From NCBI RefSeq assembly GCF_007827555.1, contig NZ_VISS01000026.1, positions 1 through 58,803 on the forward strand: DNA of 58,803 bases, in the 5' to 3' direction. The position numbers and the translations under genes were made by a program. The DNA is from Aeribacillus composti (GTDB lineage Bacteria > Bacillota > Bacilli > Bacillales > Aeribacillaceae). Shown here piece after piece: positions 24,734-34,620 of the stretch; the stretch's first letter is position 1; every line of letters begins with the position of its first letter. Under the pieces are notes generated by a model. That model made no database searches, was not told where the DNA came from, and saw only the letters and a list, made by a program, of their open reading frames with translations.

Positions 24734-25849
24734 ATGAATGACGAAAAATGGATGGAATTTGCCTTTCAGCTAGCGAAACAAGCAATCGGCCAAACGAGCC
24801 CTAACCCGTTGGTGGGAGCGGTCGTTGTGAAGGATGGGGAACTGATCGGGTTTGGAGCGCATTTAAAGGCTGGGGAACCCCATGCGGAAGTTCATGCTTT
24901 AAATATGGCTGGGGAAAAGGCAAAAGGTGCAACGCTGTACGTCACGCTTGAACCTTGCAGCCATTTTGGCAAAACTCCTCCCTGCTCTGAGCTTATTATC
25001 AAAAGAGGGATTAAACGGGTCGTTGTAGCTGCTTTGGATCCGAATCCTCTCGTAAGTGGACGCGGTGTGAAAGCTTTGCAAGATGCTGGAATCGATGTGG
25101 AAGCCGGGATATTGCAAAAAAATGGACATGAACTTAACAAAGTTTTCTTTCATTACATTCAAACAAACACTCCGTTTGTCACATTAAAATATGCCGCAAC
25201 ATTCGATGGGAAAATTGCTACAAAAACAGGTGACAGCAAGTGGATTACCGGAGAGGAAGCAAGACAGGATGTGCACCGTTACAGAGAAATACACGACGGC
25301 ATTTTAGTGGGTGTTAATACAATTATAAAAGACAATCCAAGTCTGACTTGTCGGCTGCCGGATCGCAAACGAACACCGATACGGATTATTTTAGATACCC
25401 ATCTGCGAATTCCGCTGGATGCCAATGTGATAACTGACAAGGAAGCAGAAACTTGGGTCATTTGCCAAGATGGAGATCTCAATAAAAAAGCGGAACTGAA
25501 AAAATTAGGAATAGAAGTGTTGACTTTACATGATCAATGGAATATCCCAAATATTTTAAAAATATTAGGCGAGCGAGGCATCACCTCCCTGTTCGTTGAA
25601 GGAGGAGCAAGAGTCCATGCTTCATTTTTAAAAGCGGAAGCAGTGAATGAATTAATCGTGTATTTTGCACCCAAAATATTGGGAGACCCTGAAGGAATAT
25701 CAGCCGTCATGGGCGATGAAGCATTAAAGATGAGGATGGCACATTCATTTGAAATTCAGTCCGTTACGAAAATAGGAGAAGATGTGAAAATTGTCTCCGT
25801 TCCGAAAAGAGGTGGACAAGATTGTTTACTGGAATCATTGAAGAAATAG
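24734..25849 (+). CDS. ribD: Bifunctional pyrimidine deaminase/reductase RibD
   Basis: A 371-residue enzyme carrying out two successive steps of riboflavin synthesis. The N-terminal zinc deaminase (about 1-145) shows PHAEVHAL and PCSHFGKTPPC. The C-terminal NADPH reductase (about 150-371) shows TLKYAATFDGKIAT and FVEGGARVHASF. ATG 24734 has GGGAGG about 10 bp upstream. The end overlaps ribE by 28 bp, a coupled arrangement. Confidence 0.96.
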   Translation: MNDEKWMEFAFQLAKQAIGQTSPNPLVGAVVVKDGELIGFGAHLKAGEPHAEVHALNMAGEKAKGATLYVTLEPCSHFGKTPPCSELIIKRGIKRVVVAALDPNPLVSGRGVKALQDAGIDVEAGILQKNGHELNKVFFHYIQTNTPFVTLKYAATFDGKIATKTGDSKWITGEEARQDVHRYREIHDGILVGVNTIIKDNPSLTCRLPDRKRTPIRIILDTHLRIPLDANVITDKEAETWVICQDGDLNKKAELKKLGIEVLTLHDQWNIPNILKILGERGITSLFVEGGARVHASFLKAEAVNELIVYFAPKILGDPEGISAVMGDEALKMRMAHSFEIQSVTKIGEDVKIVSVPKRGGQDCLLESLKK

Positions 25850-26466
25850 GGGAAATCAAATCAGTAAAAGGAACGAATCAAGCAGTAATTTTAGAAATTT
25901 ATGCAAAAAACATTTTGCAAGATGTAAAAATAGGCGACAGCATTGCCGTCAACGGAGTCTGTTTAACGGTCACCGACTTTGAATCGAATTATTTTTCTGT
26001 GGATGTCATGCCTGAGACGATGGCGGCAACGACATTAGGTACATTAAAAACCGGATCAAAGGTGAATTTGGAAAGGGCAATGGCTGTTGGCGACCGATTT
26101 GGCGGCCACATCGTTTCAGGACATGTTGATGGCGTTGGCACGATCGTCAAAAAAGAAAGAAAGGAAAATGCTGTTTATTATCAAATTAAAGCTCCTAAAG
26201 ATTTGCTTTATTACATGATATTAAAAGGTTCAGTTGCAGTTGACGGAACGAGTTTAACCATTTTTGGCTTAACAGAACAAACCTTTACGATTTCGATTAT
26301 TCCTCACACATATTCAGAAACAATTATTGGGGAAAAGGAGATAGGCGATAAGGTCAATATTGAATGTGATTTGATCGGGAAATATTTAGAAAAGTTTGTC
26401 CGCAAAGAGGCGCCAACCGGAATTACCGTTGATTTTTTGCAAAAGCACGGTTTTTACAGTGAATAG
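25822..26466 (+). CDS. ribE: Riboflavin synthase alpha subunit
   Basis: A 214-residue enzyme that makes riboflavin by dismutating two lumazine molecules. It shows the duplicated lumazine-binding domain: [10 protein letters not shown] with NGVCLTV and VSGHVDGVG in the first half and [12 protein letters not shown] with a similar continuation in the second. Start TTG 25822 has AGAGGTGG upstream and lies inside ribD. In Bacillus this trimer sits inside the RibH capsid. Confidence 0.96.
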   Translation: MFTGIIEEIGEIKSVKGTNQAVILEIYAKNILQDVKIGDSIAVNGVCLTVTDFESNYFSVDVMPETMAATTLGTLKTGSKVNLERAMAVGDRFGGHIVSGHVDGVGTIVKKERKENAVYYQIKAPKDLLYYMILKGSVAVDGTSLTIFGLTEQTFTISIIPHTYSETIIGEKEIGDKVNIECDLIGKYLEKFVRKEAPTGITVDFLQKHGFYSE

Positions 26467-26479
26467 AGGTGATAGAATA

Positions 26480-27673
26480 ATGTTTCATTCCATTGAGGAT
26501 GCCATCGCAGATTTAAAACAGGGGAAAGTGATCATTGTCGTGGATGATGAGAATCGGGAAAACGAAGGAGATTTTGTCGGTCTAGCTGAGTTTTCCACCC
26601 CTGAAATGATCAATTTTATGATTTCGAAAGGAAAAGGTCTCGTCTGTGTGCCGATCACGGAATCGTTAGCGCACCGTTTGCAGCTTCACCCTATGGTAGC
26701 GGAAAATACAGATTTGCACCAAACCGCGTTTACTGTCAGCATCGATCATCAAACAACAACGACGGGAATCAGCGCATATGAGCGAGCTAAAACGATTCAG
26801 TCGCTCATTCAGCCGGATGCAAGGGCGGAGGATTTTAAAAGACCCGGACATGTTTTCCCGTTGATTGCAAAGAACGAAGGAGTATTAAAAAGAGCCGGCC
26901 ACACGGAAGCAGCCGTTGATTTGGCAAAGCTGGCAGGATGCTTTCCAGCTGGCGTCATTTGTGAAATTATTAATGAAGACGGAACAATGGCTCGGGTTCC
27001 TCAATTAAAAGAAATAGCGGAACAATACAATTTAAAAATGATCACGATTCAAGATTTAATTCAATACCGCAGAAAACGGGAGGAATTAATCAAAAAAGAA
27101 GTGGAAATCGAGCTTCCGACAGGTTTTGGCCGTTTTAAAGCCATCGGTTATACCAGCTTGTATGATGGAAAAGAGCATATTGCGCTGGTGAAGGGTGAAA
27201 TTAAGCCGGAGCATCCCGTTTTAGTTAGAATCCATTCAGAATGCCTGACAGGAGACGTCTTTCATTCTCACAGATGCGACTGCGGCCCGCAGCTTCATTC
27301 TGCATTGAGTGAAATTGAAAAAGAAGGAAGCGGAATTTTGCTCTATTTGCGCCAAGAAGGCAGGGGGATCGGGCTAATAAATAAATTGAAAGCATATAAG
27401 CTTCAAGAAAAAGGTTATGATACGGTCGAAGCAAATGAGGAGCTCGGCTTTCAGCCGGATCAAAGAGAATATGCTGTTGCAGCACAGATGCTGAAGGATA
27501 TTGGAGCCAAGTCTATTCGTTTAATGACAAACAATCCGAGAAAAATGAAAGAAATGCAAGAATACGGACTTGAAATATTGGAGCGGGTTCCAATTGAAAT
27601 ACCGGCAAACAAGGATAATGAAAAATATTTGAAAACAAAAAAATCGAAACTAGGACATCTACTTCATATTTAG
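26480..27673 (+). CDS. ribBA: Bifunctional DHBP synthase / GTP cyclohydrolase II
   Basis: A 397-residue fusion providing both precursors of riboflavin. The N-terminal 3,4-dihydroxy-2-butanone 4-phosphate synthase domain (about 1-200) shows [13 protein letters not shown] and RPGHVFPL. The C-terminal GTP cyclohydrolase II domain has the zinc site [19 protein letters not shown] and [15 protein letters not shown] 26480 follows AGAGGTGA; the frame is open from 26396 inside ribE without a site. Confidence 0.96.
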   Translation: MFHSIEDAIADLKQGKVIIVVDDENRENEGDFVGLAEFSTPEMINFMISKGKGLVCVPITESLAHRLQLHPMVAENTDLHQTAFTVSIDHQTTTTGISAYERAKTIQSLIQPDARAEDFKRPGHVFPLIAKNEGVLKRAGHTEAAVDLAKLAGCFPAGVICEIINEDGTMARVPQLKEIAEQYNLKMITIQDLIQYRRKREELIKKEVEIELPTGFGRFKAIGYTSLYDGKEHIALVKGEIKPEHPVLVRIHSECLTGDVFHSHRCDCGPQLHSALSEIEKEGSGILLYLRQEGRGIGLINKLKAYKLQEKGYDTVEANEELGFQPDQREYAVAAQMLKDIGAKSIRLMTNNPRKMKEMQEYGLEILERVPIEIPANKDNEKYLKTKKSKLGHLLHI

Positions 27674-27688
27674 CGGGAGGTTATACTA

Positions 27689-28165
27689 ATGAGCATAAAC
27701 AAAATTGAAGGACATTTAGTCGGAAAAGATTTGAAAATCGGAATTGTCGTATCAAGATTTAATGAATTTATTACAAGCAAGCTGTTAAGCGGAGCAATCG
27801 ATGCTCTCATCCGCCACGGCGTTTCGGAAAGCGACATTGATGTTGCGTGGGTTCCGGGGGCTTTTGAAATCCCGCTTGTATCCAAAAAACTGGCTGAGTC
27901 CAAAAAATACGATGCGGTCATTGCCTTAGGAACAGTTATCCGTGGATCCACTACGCATTACGATTACGTATGCAATGAAGCGGCAAAAGGGATTGCGAAC
28001 GCTTCTCTGCAAACAGGAGTGCCGGTAATATTTGGCGTCGTCACGACGGAAAATATCGAGCAAGCGATTGAACGAGTAGGAACGAAAGCGGGCAATAAAG
28101 GCTGGGACGCAGCACTATCGGCAATTGAAATGGCAAATTTAATCAAATCCCTCGCCCAACTTTAA
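27689..28165 (+). CDS. ribH: 6,7-dimethyl-8-ribityllumazine synthase
   Basis: A 158-residue enzyme condensing the two riboflavin precursors to lumazine; it forms the icosahedral beta capsid in Bacillus. Motifs: [44 protein letters not shown] and the C-terminal [23 protein letters not shown] precedes ATG 27689, 15 bp after ribBA. It is the last synthesis gene of the operon. Confidence 0.97.
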   Translation: MSINKIEGHLVGKDLKIGIVVSRFNEFITSKLLSGAIDALIRHGVSESDIDVAWVPGAFEIPLVSKKLAESKKYDAVIALGTVIRGSTTHYDYVCNEAAKGIANASLQTGVPVIFGVVTTENIEQAIERVGTKAGNKGWDAALSAIEMANLIKSLAQL

Positions 28166-28208
28166 AGAAAACAGTTTAAAATTCATAAGAAAATGTATAT
28201 AATGTTAA

Positions 28209-28661
<453 letters not shown>

Positions 28662-28680
<19 letters not shown>

Positions 28681-29186
28681 TTTTTATGCCAATTTTTCAA
28701 TCTCTCCTCAATGATGTCCGTTCGATCCCTTGTTTTATGTTTATGTATTAAAAAAACGTTTGAAATATCGCTAGGCTCACCGAACGTTTTTCCTCGTTCC
28801 TTTGCTGTTGTTAAGCAAATTTCGTATAGGTTTTGATCAAAAATCGGCAGCTGAATGCTTTTATATGGTTCTCTTTTTTGAATTCGACCAAAAGTGTCTT
28901 GTAAAATATGTAAGAGCTGTTCATCATCCAAACCGAGTTTGTTAAGAGACGCCGTTTCATTTTTTAAAATGCGAATAGCATTTTTCATCATCCGCTCAGC
29001 ACCATTGAGATTTTTTCTCCTGTAATGATAAAAGCTAACGGCAATTTGTATGAGCCCGACCCAGATTTGTTTTCTCTCTTCTTTAGGATCTTTTTTCCAC
29101 AATTCTTCTAAAATTTCATGACATTCAAAATAATCCCGGTCACAATGAAAATGATATAAAAACTCAATATATTCAGGTGGGTACAT
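28662..29186 (-). CDS. ypuF: YpuF, DUF309 protein
   Basis: A 174-residue helical protein of the DUF309 family. The domain lies at about residues 1-70, with the characteristic HCDRDYFECHEILEELWK and WVGLIQIAVSFYHYRRKNLNGA pattern, and an extended C-terminal region ending in a very basic tail. Its function is unknown. It is convergent with ribT and divergent from scpA; in B. subtilis, to my recollection, ypuF runs in the scpA direction. Confidence 0.88.
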
Positions 29187-29304
29187 ATTGAGAAAACTCC
29201 TTTTTTCTACTATATATGTTATAGTTTATGAAAATGGCTGCAAAAAAGAAAGTATTCATGCCTGATTTAAAATAAACAAAAATGAGCTTTGTTGAAAAAG
29301 AGTA

Positions 29305-29333
29305 TTGGATGTATTTTTCTATTGGTCTATACT
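29305..29333 (+). promoter_or_regulatory. SigA promoter of scpAB
   Basis: TTGGAT (29305-29310) and TATACT (29328-29333) with 17 bp between, 36 bp upstream of the scpA start. Confidence 0.65.
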
Positions 29334-29369
29334 AAAAATTAGCCATTTATCGAGGGTGATGATCAGATA

Positions 29370-30134
29370 ATGTATCTAGTAAAGTTAGAAGCTTTTGAAG
29401 GTCCGTTAGATTTGCTTTTGCATTTAATTCATCGTTTAGAAATTGATATATATGACATCCCTGTCAGCGAAATAACAGAACAGTATATGGAATATATTCA
29501 CACGATGCAGGAGCTTGAGCTGGATGTTGCCAGTGAATATTTAGTGATGGCAGCCACATTATTGTCGATTAAAAGCAAAATGCTCCTTCCAAGACAGGAG
29601 GAAGAGTGGTCAGACGAGGAAATCATCGAAGAAGAGCAGTCCGATCCGAGAGATGAGCTTGTTACCCGTTTAATTGAATACAAGAAATATAAAGAAGCGG
29701 CAGTAAAGCTGAAAGAACTGGAAAGTGAACGGGCGCTTGTCTATACGAAGCCTCCAAGCGACTTGAGCGAATATTTGGAGGAAAAAGAGCCGATTTTGCA
29801 AAAAGGAAACGTAACGGTTTATGATATGATCGCTGCCTTTCAAAAAATGCTAAAACGAAAAAAAATTGAAAAGCCAATCGAACGAACCGTAGCAAAAGAA
29901 GAAATCCCGATCGAAAAACGAATGAAGGAAATGATCATGGAGCTGAAGGCATCGAAAAAGAAAAAGGAGTTTCACGATTTCTTTCCAGCTGACAGGAAGG
30001 ATTATATGGTCGTGACTTTTTTAGCTTTGCTTCAGCTGATGAAAAATGAATACGTTCATGTAGAACAAGAACATAATTTTTCAGAAATTTATATTTACGG
30101 GAGTGAAAAGCTGCATGAGTTTAGGGATTATTGA
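29370..30134 (+). CDS. scpA: Segregation and condensation protein A (kleisin)
   Basis: A 254-residue kleisin that bridges the Smc dimer with ScpB in the bacterial condensin complex. The N-terminal domain (about 1-80) shows [24 protein letters not shown], contacting the Smc neck. An acidic linker [14 protein letters not shown] follows, and the C-terminal winged helix ends near residue 250 ([14 protein letters not shown]). AGGGTGATG precedes the start. The end overlaps scpB by 20 bp. Confidence 0.95.
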   Translation: MYLVKLEAFEGPLDLLLHLIHRLEIDIYDIPVSEITEQYMEYIHTMQELELDVASEYLVMAATLLSIKSKMLLPRQEEEWSDEEIIEEEQSDPRDELVTRLIEYKKYKEAAVKLKELESERALVYTKPPSDLSEYLEEKEPILQKGNVTVYDMIAAFQKMLKRKKIEKPIERTVAKEEIPIEKRMKEMIMELKASKKKKEFHDFFPADRKDYMVVTFLALLQLMKNEYVHVEQEHNFSEIYIYGSEKLHEFRDY

Positions 30135-30699
30135 ATGGAAATCCATTTTGGAAGGGCTCTTATTTGCGGCTGGAGACGAAGGCCTTTCCATCAAGCAATT
30201 AACTTCCGTTCTTGAAATTGACGAAGCAACGGTTTTAAGCATTATTGAAGATTTAAAAGAGGAATACCAAAAAAAAGAACGGGGGATCGACCTTGTAGAA
30301 GTAGCAGGGGTTTACCAGCTCACAACCAAAAAGGAGCATGCACCATATTTAAAGCGGCTGATGGAAACTCCTATGAACCAATCACTCTCTCAGGCTGCGC
30401 TTGAAACATTGGCCATTATCGCTTATAAACAGCCGATTACCCGGATTGAAATAGAAGAAATTAGAGGGGTAAAGTCAGAAAGGCCGATCCGGACCCTTTT
30501 AGCGAAAGGGCTTATTCAAGAAGTCGGCAGAGAAGAGGGAGTGGGAAGAGCTATTTTATACGGAACGACAAAAGAGTTTCTTGAATATTTCGGATTAAAA
30601 ACGATCGAAGAATTGCCTTCATTGACAGAGATCGAGAATGAAGAGCATTTTATTCAAGAAGAGGCAGATTTATTCTTTGAAAAATTAAATAACTTGTAA
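30115..30699 (+). CDS. scpB: Segregation and condensation protein B
   Basis: A 194-residue protein with two winged-helix domains that binds the middle of ScpA as a dimer. Typical segments are [48 protein letters not shown] and [21 protein letters not shown] 30115 gives an N-terminus ([11 protein letters not shown]) aligned with B. subtilis ScpB; the in-frame GTG at 30103 would add four residues. Coupled to scpA by overlap. Confidence 0.95.
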   Translation: MSLGIIEWKSILEGLLFAAGDEGLSIKQLTSVLEIDEATVLSIIEDLKEEYQKKERGIDLVEVAGVYQLTTKKEHAPYLKRLMETPMNQSLSQAALETLAIIAYKQPITRIEIEEIRGVKSERPIRTLLAKGLIQEVGREEGVGRAILYGTTKEFLEYFGLKTIEELPSLTEIENEEHFIQEEADLFFEKLNNL

Positions 30700-30735
30700 G
30701 TCGTCTCAGGCGGCAGTCTGAGACTTATTTTTATT

Positions 30736-30765
30736 TCACATTCTTTCAAATTCCGTTCATACGGT
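30736..30765 (+). promoter_or_regulatory. SigE-type promoter of dacB-spmA-spmB
   Basis: TCACATT (30736-30742) and CATACGGT (30758-30765), 15 bp apart, each differ at one defined position from the SigE consensus KMATATT and CATACAnT. It lies 58 bp before dacB, known to be SigE-controlled in B. subtilis. Confidence 0.65.
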
Positions 30766-30823
30766 TGTCTTCTTTGCATAAACTTGTACAAAACGAATCG
30801 AATAAAGGGACGTGAAAGCATTA

Positions 30824-31954
30824 ATGAACAAATGGACATCACGTATTAATGTATTCATTCTTTTTATATTGATAGGCCATTTTTTTATCCCGACAGCTCA
30901 TGCAACTCATACGATTGAAGTTAGTGCAGAAAGCGCCATATTAATGGATCAGGAGAGCGGCCGGATCCTTTTTGAAAAAAACCCACATAAAAAAATGCGC
31001 ATTGCAAGCATTACGAAAATCATGACGGCGATTTTAGCAATTGAATCAGGAAAAATGGATCAAAATGTGACTGTCAGTGACCGCGCTGTCCGAACTGAAG
31101 GGTCTTCCATATATCTTAAGCAAAAGCAAAAGGTGAAGCTGGAAGATTTGGTTTATGGTCTTATGCTAAGGTCCGGAAATGACGCTGCGGTGGCGATTGC
31201 TGAATTTGTCGGAGGCAGTTTAGATGGTTTCGTATTTATGATGAACGAAAAGGCGAAGGAAATCGGCATGACAAATACTGAATTTGCCAACCCGCACGGT
31301 TTGGATGATCACGAAAACCACTATTCTACCGCATATGATATGGCTCTTTTAACGAAATACGCCATGGAGAATGAAACGTTCCGCAAAATATTTGGAACAA
31401 AAGTTTATAAAAAAGACGGATTTCAGTGGAAAAATAAAAACAAACTTTTAAATTTATATGAATATTGTACAGGCGGTAAAACCGGGTACACAAAGAGGGC
31501 AAATAGAACATTAGTCTCCACTGCGGAAAAAGATGATTTACATTTAATTGCTGTTACGCTAAATGCTCCCGATGATTGGAACGACCATATGTCCATGTTT
31601 AACAGCGCGTTCAGCGAATATGATCAAGTGACGATCAAAAAAGAAGGATACCTTGCCATTGACAACAAGTTTTACAAAGACCGCATCTTCATTAATCGCG
31701 ACATTGTTTATCCGCTGATGGAGGAAGAAAAAAACAAAATAAACATCCGTTTATTCCTAGCAAAACCGAAGGCTTCGTGGAAGAACCATCCTGAAAAGGT
31801 TCCAGAAAAAGTAGGAACATTGAGAGTGTTGCTCGATGGCGAAACGATTGAAGAAGTGCCGATCTATTTTGAAAACGGTGATGTAGAGCCTCCGCATGGC
31901 TGGTTTGGAAAGATGATCGATCTATTTTTTGATATGCTGGGTGTTTCCGCATGA
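30824..31954 (+). CDS. dacB: D-alanyl-D-alanine carboxypeptidase DacB (PBP5*)
   Basis: A 376-residue mother-cell carboxypeptidase that controls cortex cross-linking. The signal peptide covers about residues 1-27. Active-site motifs are Ser62-x-x-Lys65 (SITK), Ser117-Gly-Asn and Lys219-Thr-Gly. A C-terminal beta domain and anchor helix (WFGKMIDLFFDMLG) follow. ATG 30824 is taken, although the nearest site AAAGGGA is 13 bp away; GTG 30812 would be too close to it. It overlaps spmA by 4 bp, so the three cortex genes are coupled. Confidence 0.94.
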   Translation: MNKWTSRINVFILFILIGHFFIPTAHATHTIEVSAESAILMDQESGRILFEKNPHKKMRIASITKIMTAILAIESGKMDQNVTVSDRAVRTEGSSIYLKQKQKVKLEDLVYGLMLRSGNDAAVAIAEFVGGSLDGFVFMMNEKAKEIGMTNTEFANPHGLDDHENHYSTAYDMALLTKYAMENETFRKIFGTKVYKKDGFQWKNKNKLLNLYEYCTGGKTGYTKRANRTLVSTAEKDDLHLIAVTLNAPDDWNDHMSMFNSAFSEYDQVTIKKEGYLAIDNKFYKDRIFINRDIVYPLMEEEKNKINIRLFLAKPKASWKNHPEKVPEKVGTLRVLLDGETIEEVPIYFENGDVEPPHGWFGKMIDLFFDMLGVSA

Positions 31955-32541
31955 TTCATATTATTTGGGTTGCCTTAACTTTGATCGGCGTCGTATTTGC
32001 AATGTTCAACGGAACAATGGAGGAAGTGAATAAAGCCGTCTTTTCAGGTGCAAAAGAGGGTGTCACCATTGCCTTTGGCTTCATCAGCGTGCTTGTATTT
32101 TGGTTAGGCTTAATGAATATTGCTGAGAAAAGCGGTCTGTTAGAAAAGCTAGGGAATCTGTTCAAACCGCTGATGAGGAGAATTTTTCCTGATGTTCCCC
32201 CTGAGCATCCTGCGATGGGCTACATGCTGTCAAACTTGCTCGCCAATATGTTTGGGCTAGGAAACGCAGCTACACCGTTGGGAATTAAGGCGATGGAGCA
32301 GTTGAAAAAATTGAACAAAAATAAAGACCAGGCGTCCAGAAGCATGATCACCTTTCTAGCATTAAATACAACTGGATTGACTCTTGTTCCAACAACTGTA
32401 ATTTCTATACGAATGACATACGGTTCGCATAATCCGACTGATATTGTCGTGCCAACGCTTCTGTCGACTTTCTTTGCTACCATAGCCGCTATTATGATTG
32501 ACCGCTATTTTTACTATTTACGAAAAAGAAAAGGAGAATAA
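31951..32541 (+). CDS. spmA: Spore maturation protein A
   Basis: A 196-residue polytopic membrane protein of the nucleoside recognition (Gate) fold, needed with SpmB for normal spore core dehydration. Hydrophobic segments lie at about 3-20, 37-56 and 140-185. The Gate pattern GLGNAATPLGIKAMEQL is clear. The start overlaps dacB (ATGA); spmB follows after 2 bp. Confidence 0.95.
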   Translation: MIHIIWVALTLIGVVFAMFNGTMEEVNKAVFSGAKEGVTIAFGFISVLVFWLGLMNIAEKSGLLEKLGNLFKPLMRRIFPDVPPEHPAMGYMLSNLLANMFGLGNAATPLGIKAMEQLKKLNKNKDQASRSMITFLALNTTGLTLVPTTVISIRMTYGSHNPTDIVVPTLLSTFFATIAAIMIDRYFYYLRKRKGE

Positions 32542-32543
32542 CG

Positions 32544-33074
32544 ATGGTGTTCATTAGTGCTGTTTCGATATGGCTGATCCCATTGATCATCGGTTTTATT
32601 TTGTTGTACGGGACTTTTAAACGCATTCCAACTTATGAAGCGTTTGTTGAAGGTGGAAAAGAAGGAATCGAAATTTCTTTTTCCATTATTCCGTATCTTG
32701 TCGGCATGCTCGTGGCAGTGTCTGTTTTTCGCGCTTCAGGGGCTCTCGATTTTTTTATGGACCTGTTAAAACCGATGTTTCAAGCTATCCACGTCCCGGC
32801 GGAAATTGTTCCGCTGGCGTTAATTCGGCCCATCTCTGGAACAGCTTCGTTAGGAATTATGAGCGATTTAATTTCAATGCATGGAGCGGATTCGTTGATC
32901 GGCCGACTGGCAGCCACCATGCAAGGGAGCACAGACACGACTTTGTATATCATTACAGTATATTTCGGTGCTGTTGGGATCAAGCGAATGGGCGATGCGA
33001 TAAAGGTTGGGCTGCTGGCGGATTTTGCAGCCATCCTTTCTTCCATAATAATTGTTACGCTCCTTTTCGGTTAA
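32544..33074 (+). CDS. spmB: Spore maturation protein B
   Basis: A 176-residue partner of SpmA with the same Gate-type membrane fold. Segments: about 5-24, 48-70, 85-110 and 150-175; the motif RPISGTASLGIMSDL and the MQGSTDTTLYIITVYFGAVGI stretch are typical. A small hairpin TAAGCT/AGCTTA followed by T residues lies just behind the stop and may end the operon. Confidence 0.95.
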   Translation: MVFISAVSIWLIPLIIGFILLYGTFKRIPTYEAFVEGGKEGIEISFSIIPYLVGMLVAVSVFRASGALDFFMDLLKPMFQAIHVPAEIVPLALIRPISGTASLGIMSDLISMHGADSLIGRLAATMQGSTDTTLYIITVYFGAVGIKRMGDAIKVGLLADFAAILSSIIIVTLLFG

Positions 33075-33173
33075 GCTTTAATGAGCTTAGCTTTTTTATT
33101 TGCAAAAAAATAAATGCGTTCATCTTGTGTAACCAGACCGAAAGAAGGTAATATTTTTAGAGAGGTGAGATCA

Positions 33174-33911
33174 ATGGAACGTTTGCAAAAGGTGATAGCG
33201 CGTTCGGGAATTGCTTCAAGAAGAAAAGCGGAGCAATTAATTTTGGACGGAAAAGTTACTGTAAATGGACAAGTTGTAACAGAGCTCGGAACAAAAGTAT
33301 CTGACGAGGACAAGGTGGAGGTAAACGGGATTCCGGTAGAAAGGGAAGAACCGATTTATATTTTGTTTTATAAGCCTAGGGGAGTTATTTCGAGCGTGAA
33401 AGATGAAAAAGGGAGAAAAGTCGTCACCGATTACTTTCGAGATTTTGAGCAGCGCATCTTTCCGGTCGGCAGACTTGATTATGATACTTCAGGCCTTCTA
33501 ATCCTGACAAACGATGGCGATTTTGCTAATTTGTTAATGCATCCACGATATGAAATTGATAAAGTGTATGTAGCGAAAGTTAAAGGAATTCCAGAAAGGA
33601 AAGAATTAAAACAACTGGAGCAAGGGATCATGCTGGAAGATGGAATGACAAAACCAGCAAAAGTCAAAATGCTTTCTTTAGATAAAAGAAAAAAAACGTG
33701 TATAATCGAAATTACCATTCATGAAGGAAGAAACCGGCAAATTAGAAGAATGTTTGATAAAATCGGCTATCCTGTGCTGAAGCTGAAAAGAGAACGGTAC
33801 GCATTTTTAGATTTAAAAGGGCTCAATCCGGGTGCGTTCCGCGAAATTACTCCCCACGAGGTGAAGAGATTGCGGGCGCTGGCCCAGCACGGCAAGCATG
33901 CGAGAGTTTAG
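33174..33911 (+). CDS. rluB: 23S rRNA pseudouridine synthase RluB
   Basis: A 245-residue RsuA-family pseudouridine synthase modifying 23S rRNA. The S4 RNA-binding domain covers about residues 1-60 (RLQKVIARSGIASRRKAEQLI). The catalytic motif with the essential Asp is GRLDYDTSGLLILTNDG near residues 101-117. The other conserved segment is IHEGRNRQIRRMF. AGAGGTGAG precedes ATG 33174; the frame is open from 33114 without a site. Confidence 0.95.
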   Translation: MERLQKVIARSGIASRRKAEQLILDGKVTVNGQVVTELGTKVSDEDKVEVNGIPVEREEPIYILFYKPRGVISSVKDEKGRKVVTDYFRDFEQRIFPVGRLDYDTSGLLILTNDGDFANLLMHPRYEIDKVYVAKVKGIPERKELKQLEQGIMLEDGMTKPAKVKMLSLDKRKKTCIIEITIHEGRNRQIRRMFDKIGYPVLKLKRERYAFLDLKGLNPGAFREITPHEVKRLRALAQHGKHARV

Positions 33912-33988
33912 CCTAAAATCGGTTAAGCTTTCGCATTTATACCGACAAAACGTTGCAAACAATGTACTGCTTTAGGGGCTTACACGTT

Positions 33989-34048
33989 TTTATGTCACAT
34001 AAACGTCAAAATTATTTTTCTGAATGAACGGAAATTCAATGATATAAT
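33989..34048 (+). promoter_or_regulatory. Promoter region of resABC with a 7-1-7 palindrome
   Basis: TATAAT (34043-34048) is a good -10 box, but the -35 is poor, which fits activator dependence. Upstream lies the perfect palindrome TTTATGT-C-ACATAAA (33989-34003), extended on both sides by ACG and CGT. B. subtilis resA is activated by ResD; whether this palindrome binds ResD or another redox regulator is unknown. Confidence 0.45.
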
Positions 34049-34082
34049 AACAAGCGAATGAAAAACAAAGGGAGTACACACG

Positions 34083-34604
34083 ATGAAAAAAAGGCGACTC
34101 ATTACTCGCTCGATTATTCTTGTTATTTTATTAGGTGCTCTTGGATATACACTCTATTCAAATTTTTTTATGAGCAAAGAAAAAGTGAAAGTCGGATCAG
34201 CTGCGCCTGATTTTGTTCTTACTGATTTAGAAGGAAAAAAGCATCAATTTTCCGATTATAGAGGAAAAGGGGTATTTCTCAATTTCTGGGGAACGTGGTG
34301 CAAACCTTGTGAACGTGAAATGCCTTACATTGAAAGACAATATCAGCACTATAAAAATTTAGGCGTGGAAGTTTTAGCTGTCAACGTTGGCGAATCAAAA
34401 TTAGTAGTGGAAAAATTTGCGGAAAAATACGGACTCAATTTCCCGATTGTCATTGACAAAAATCAGCAGGTGCTTCATGCATATGATGTAGATCCGCTGC
34501 CTACTACGTTTCTCATCGATAAGAACGGGAAGGTTGTCAAAATCATTACTGCACCAATGACGGAACGGGAAGTTCGAGATTACATGGAAATGATAAAACC
34601 ATAG
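34083..34604 (+). CDS. resA: Thiol-disulfide oxidoreductase ResA
   Basis: A 173-residue membrane-anchored, extracytoplasmic thioredoxin-like protein that reduces apocytochrome c cysteines before heme attachment. An N-terminal anchor spans about residues 10-29. The active site is Cys73-Lys-Pro-Cys76 in NFWGTWCKPCERE. The cis-proline loop LPTTFLID follows near residue 145. GGGAG lies before ATG 34083. It opens the resABC cytochrome c maturation operon. Confidence 0.95.
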   Translation: MKKRRLITRSIILVILLGALGYTLYSNFFMSKEKVKVGSAAPDFVLTDLEGKKHQFSDYRGKGVFLNFWGTWCKPCEREMPYIERQYQHYKNLGVEVLAVNVGESKLVVEKFAEKYGLNFPIVIDKNQQVLHAYDVDPLPTTFLIDKNGKVVKIITAPMTEREVRDYMEMIKP

Positions 34605-34620
34605 TTAGGGAGTTTTCAAC

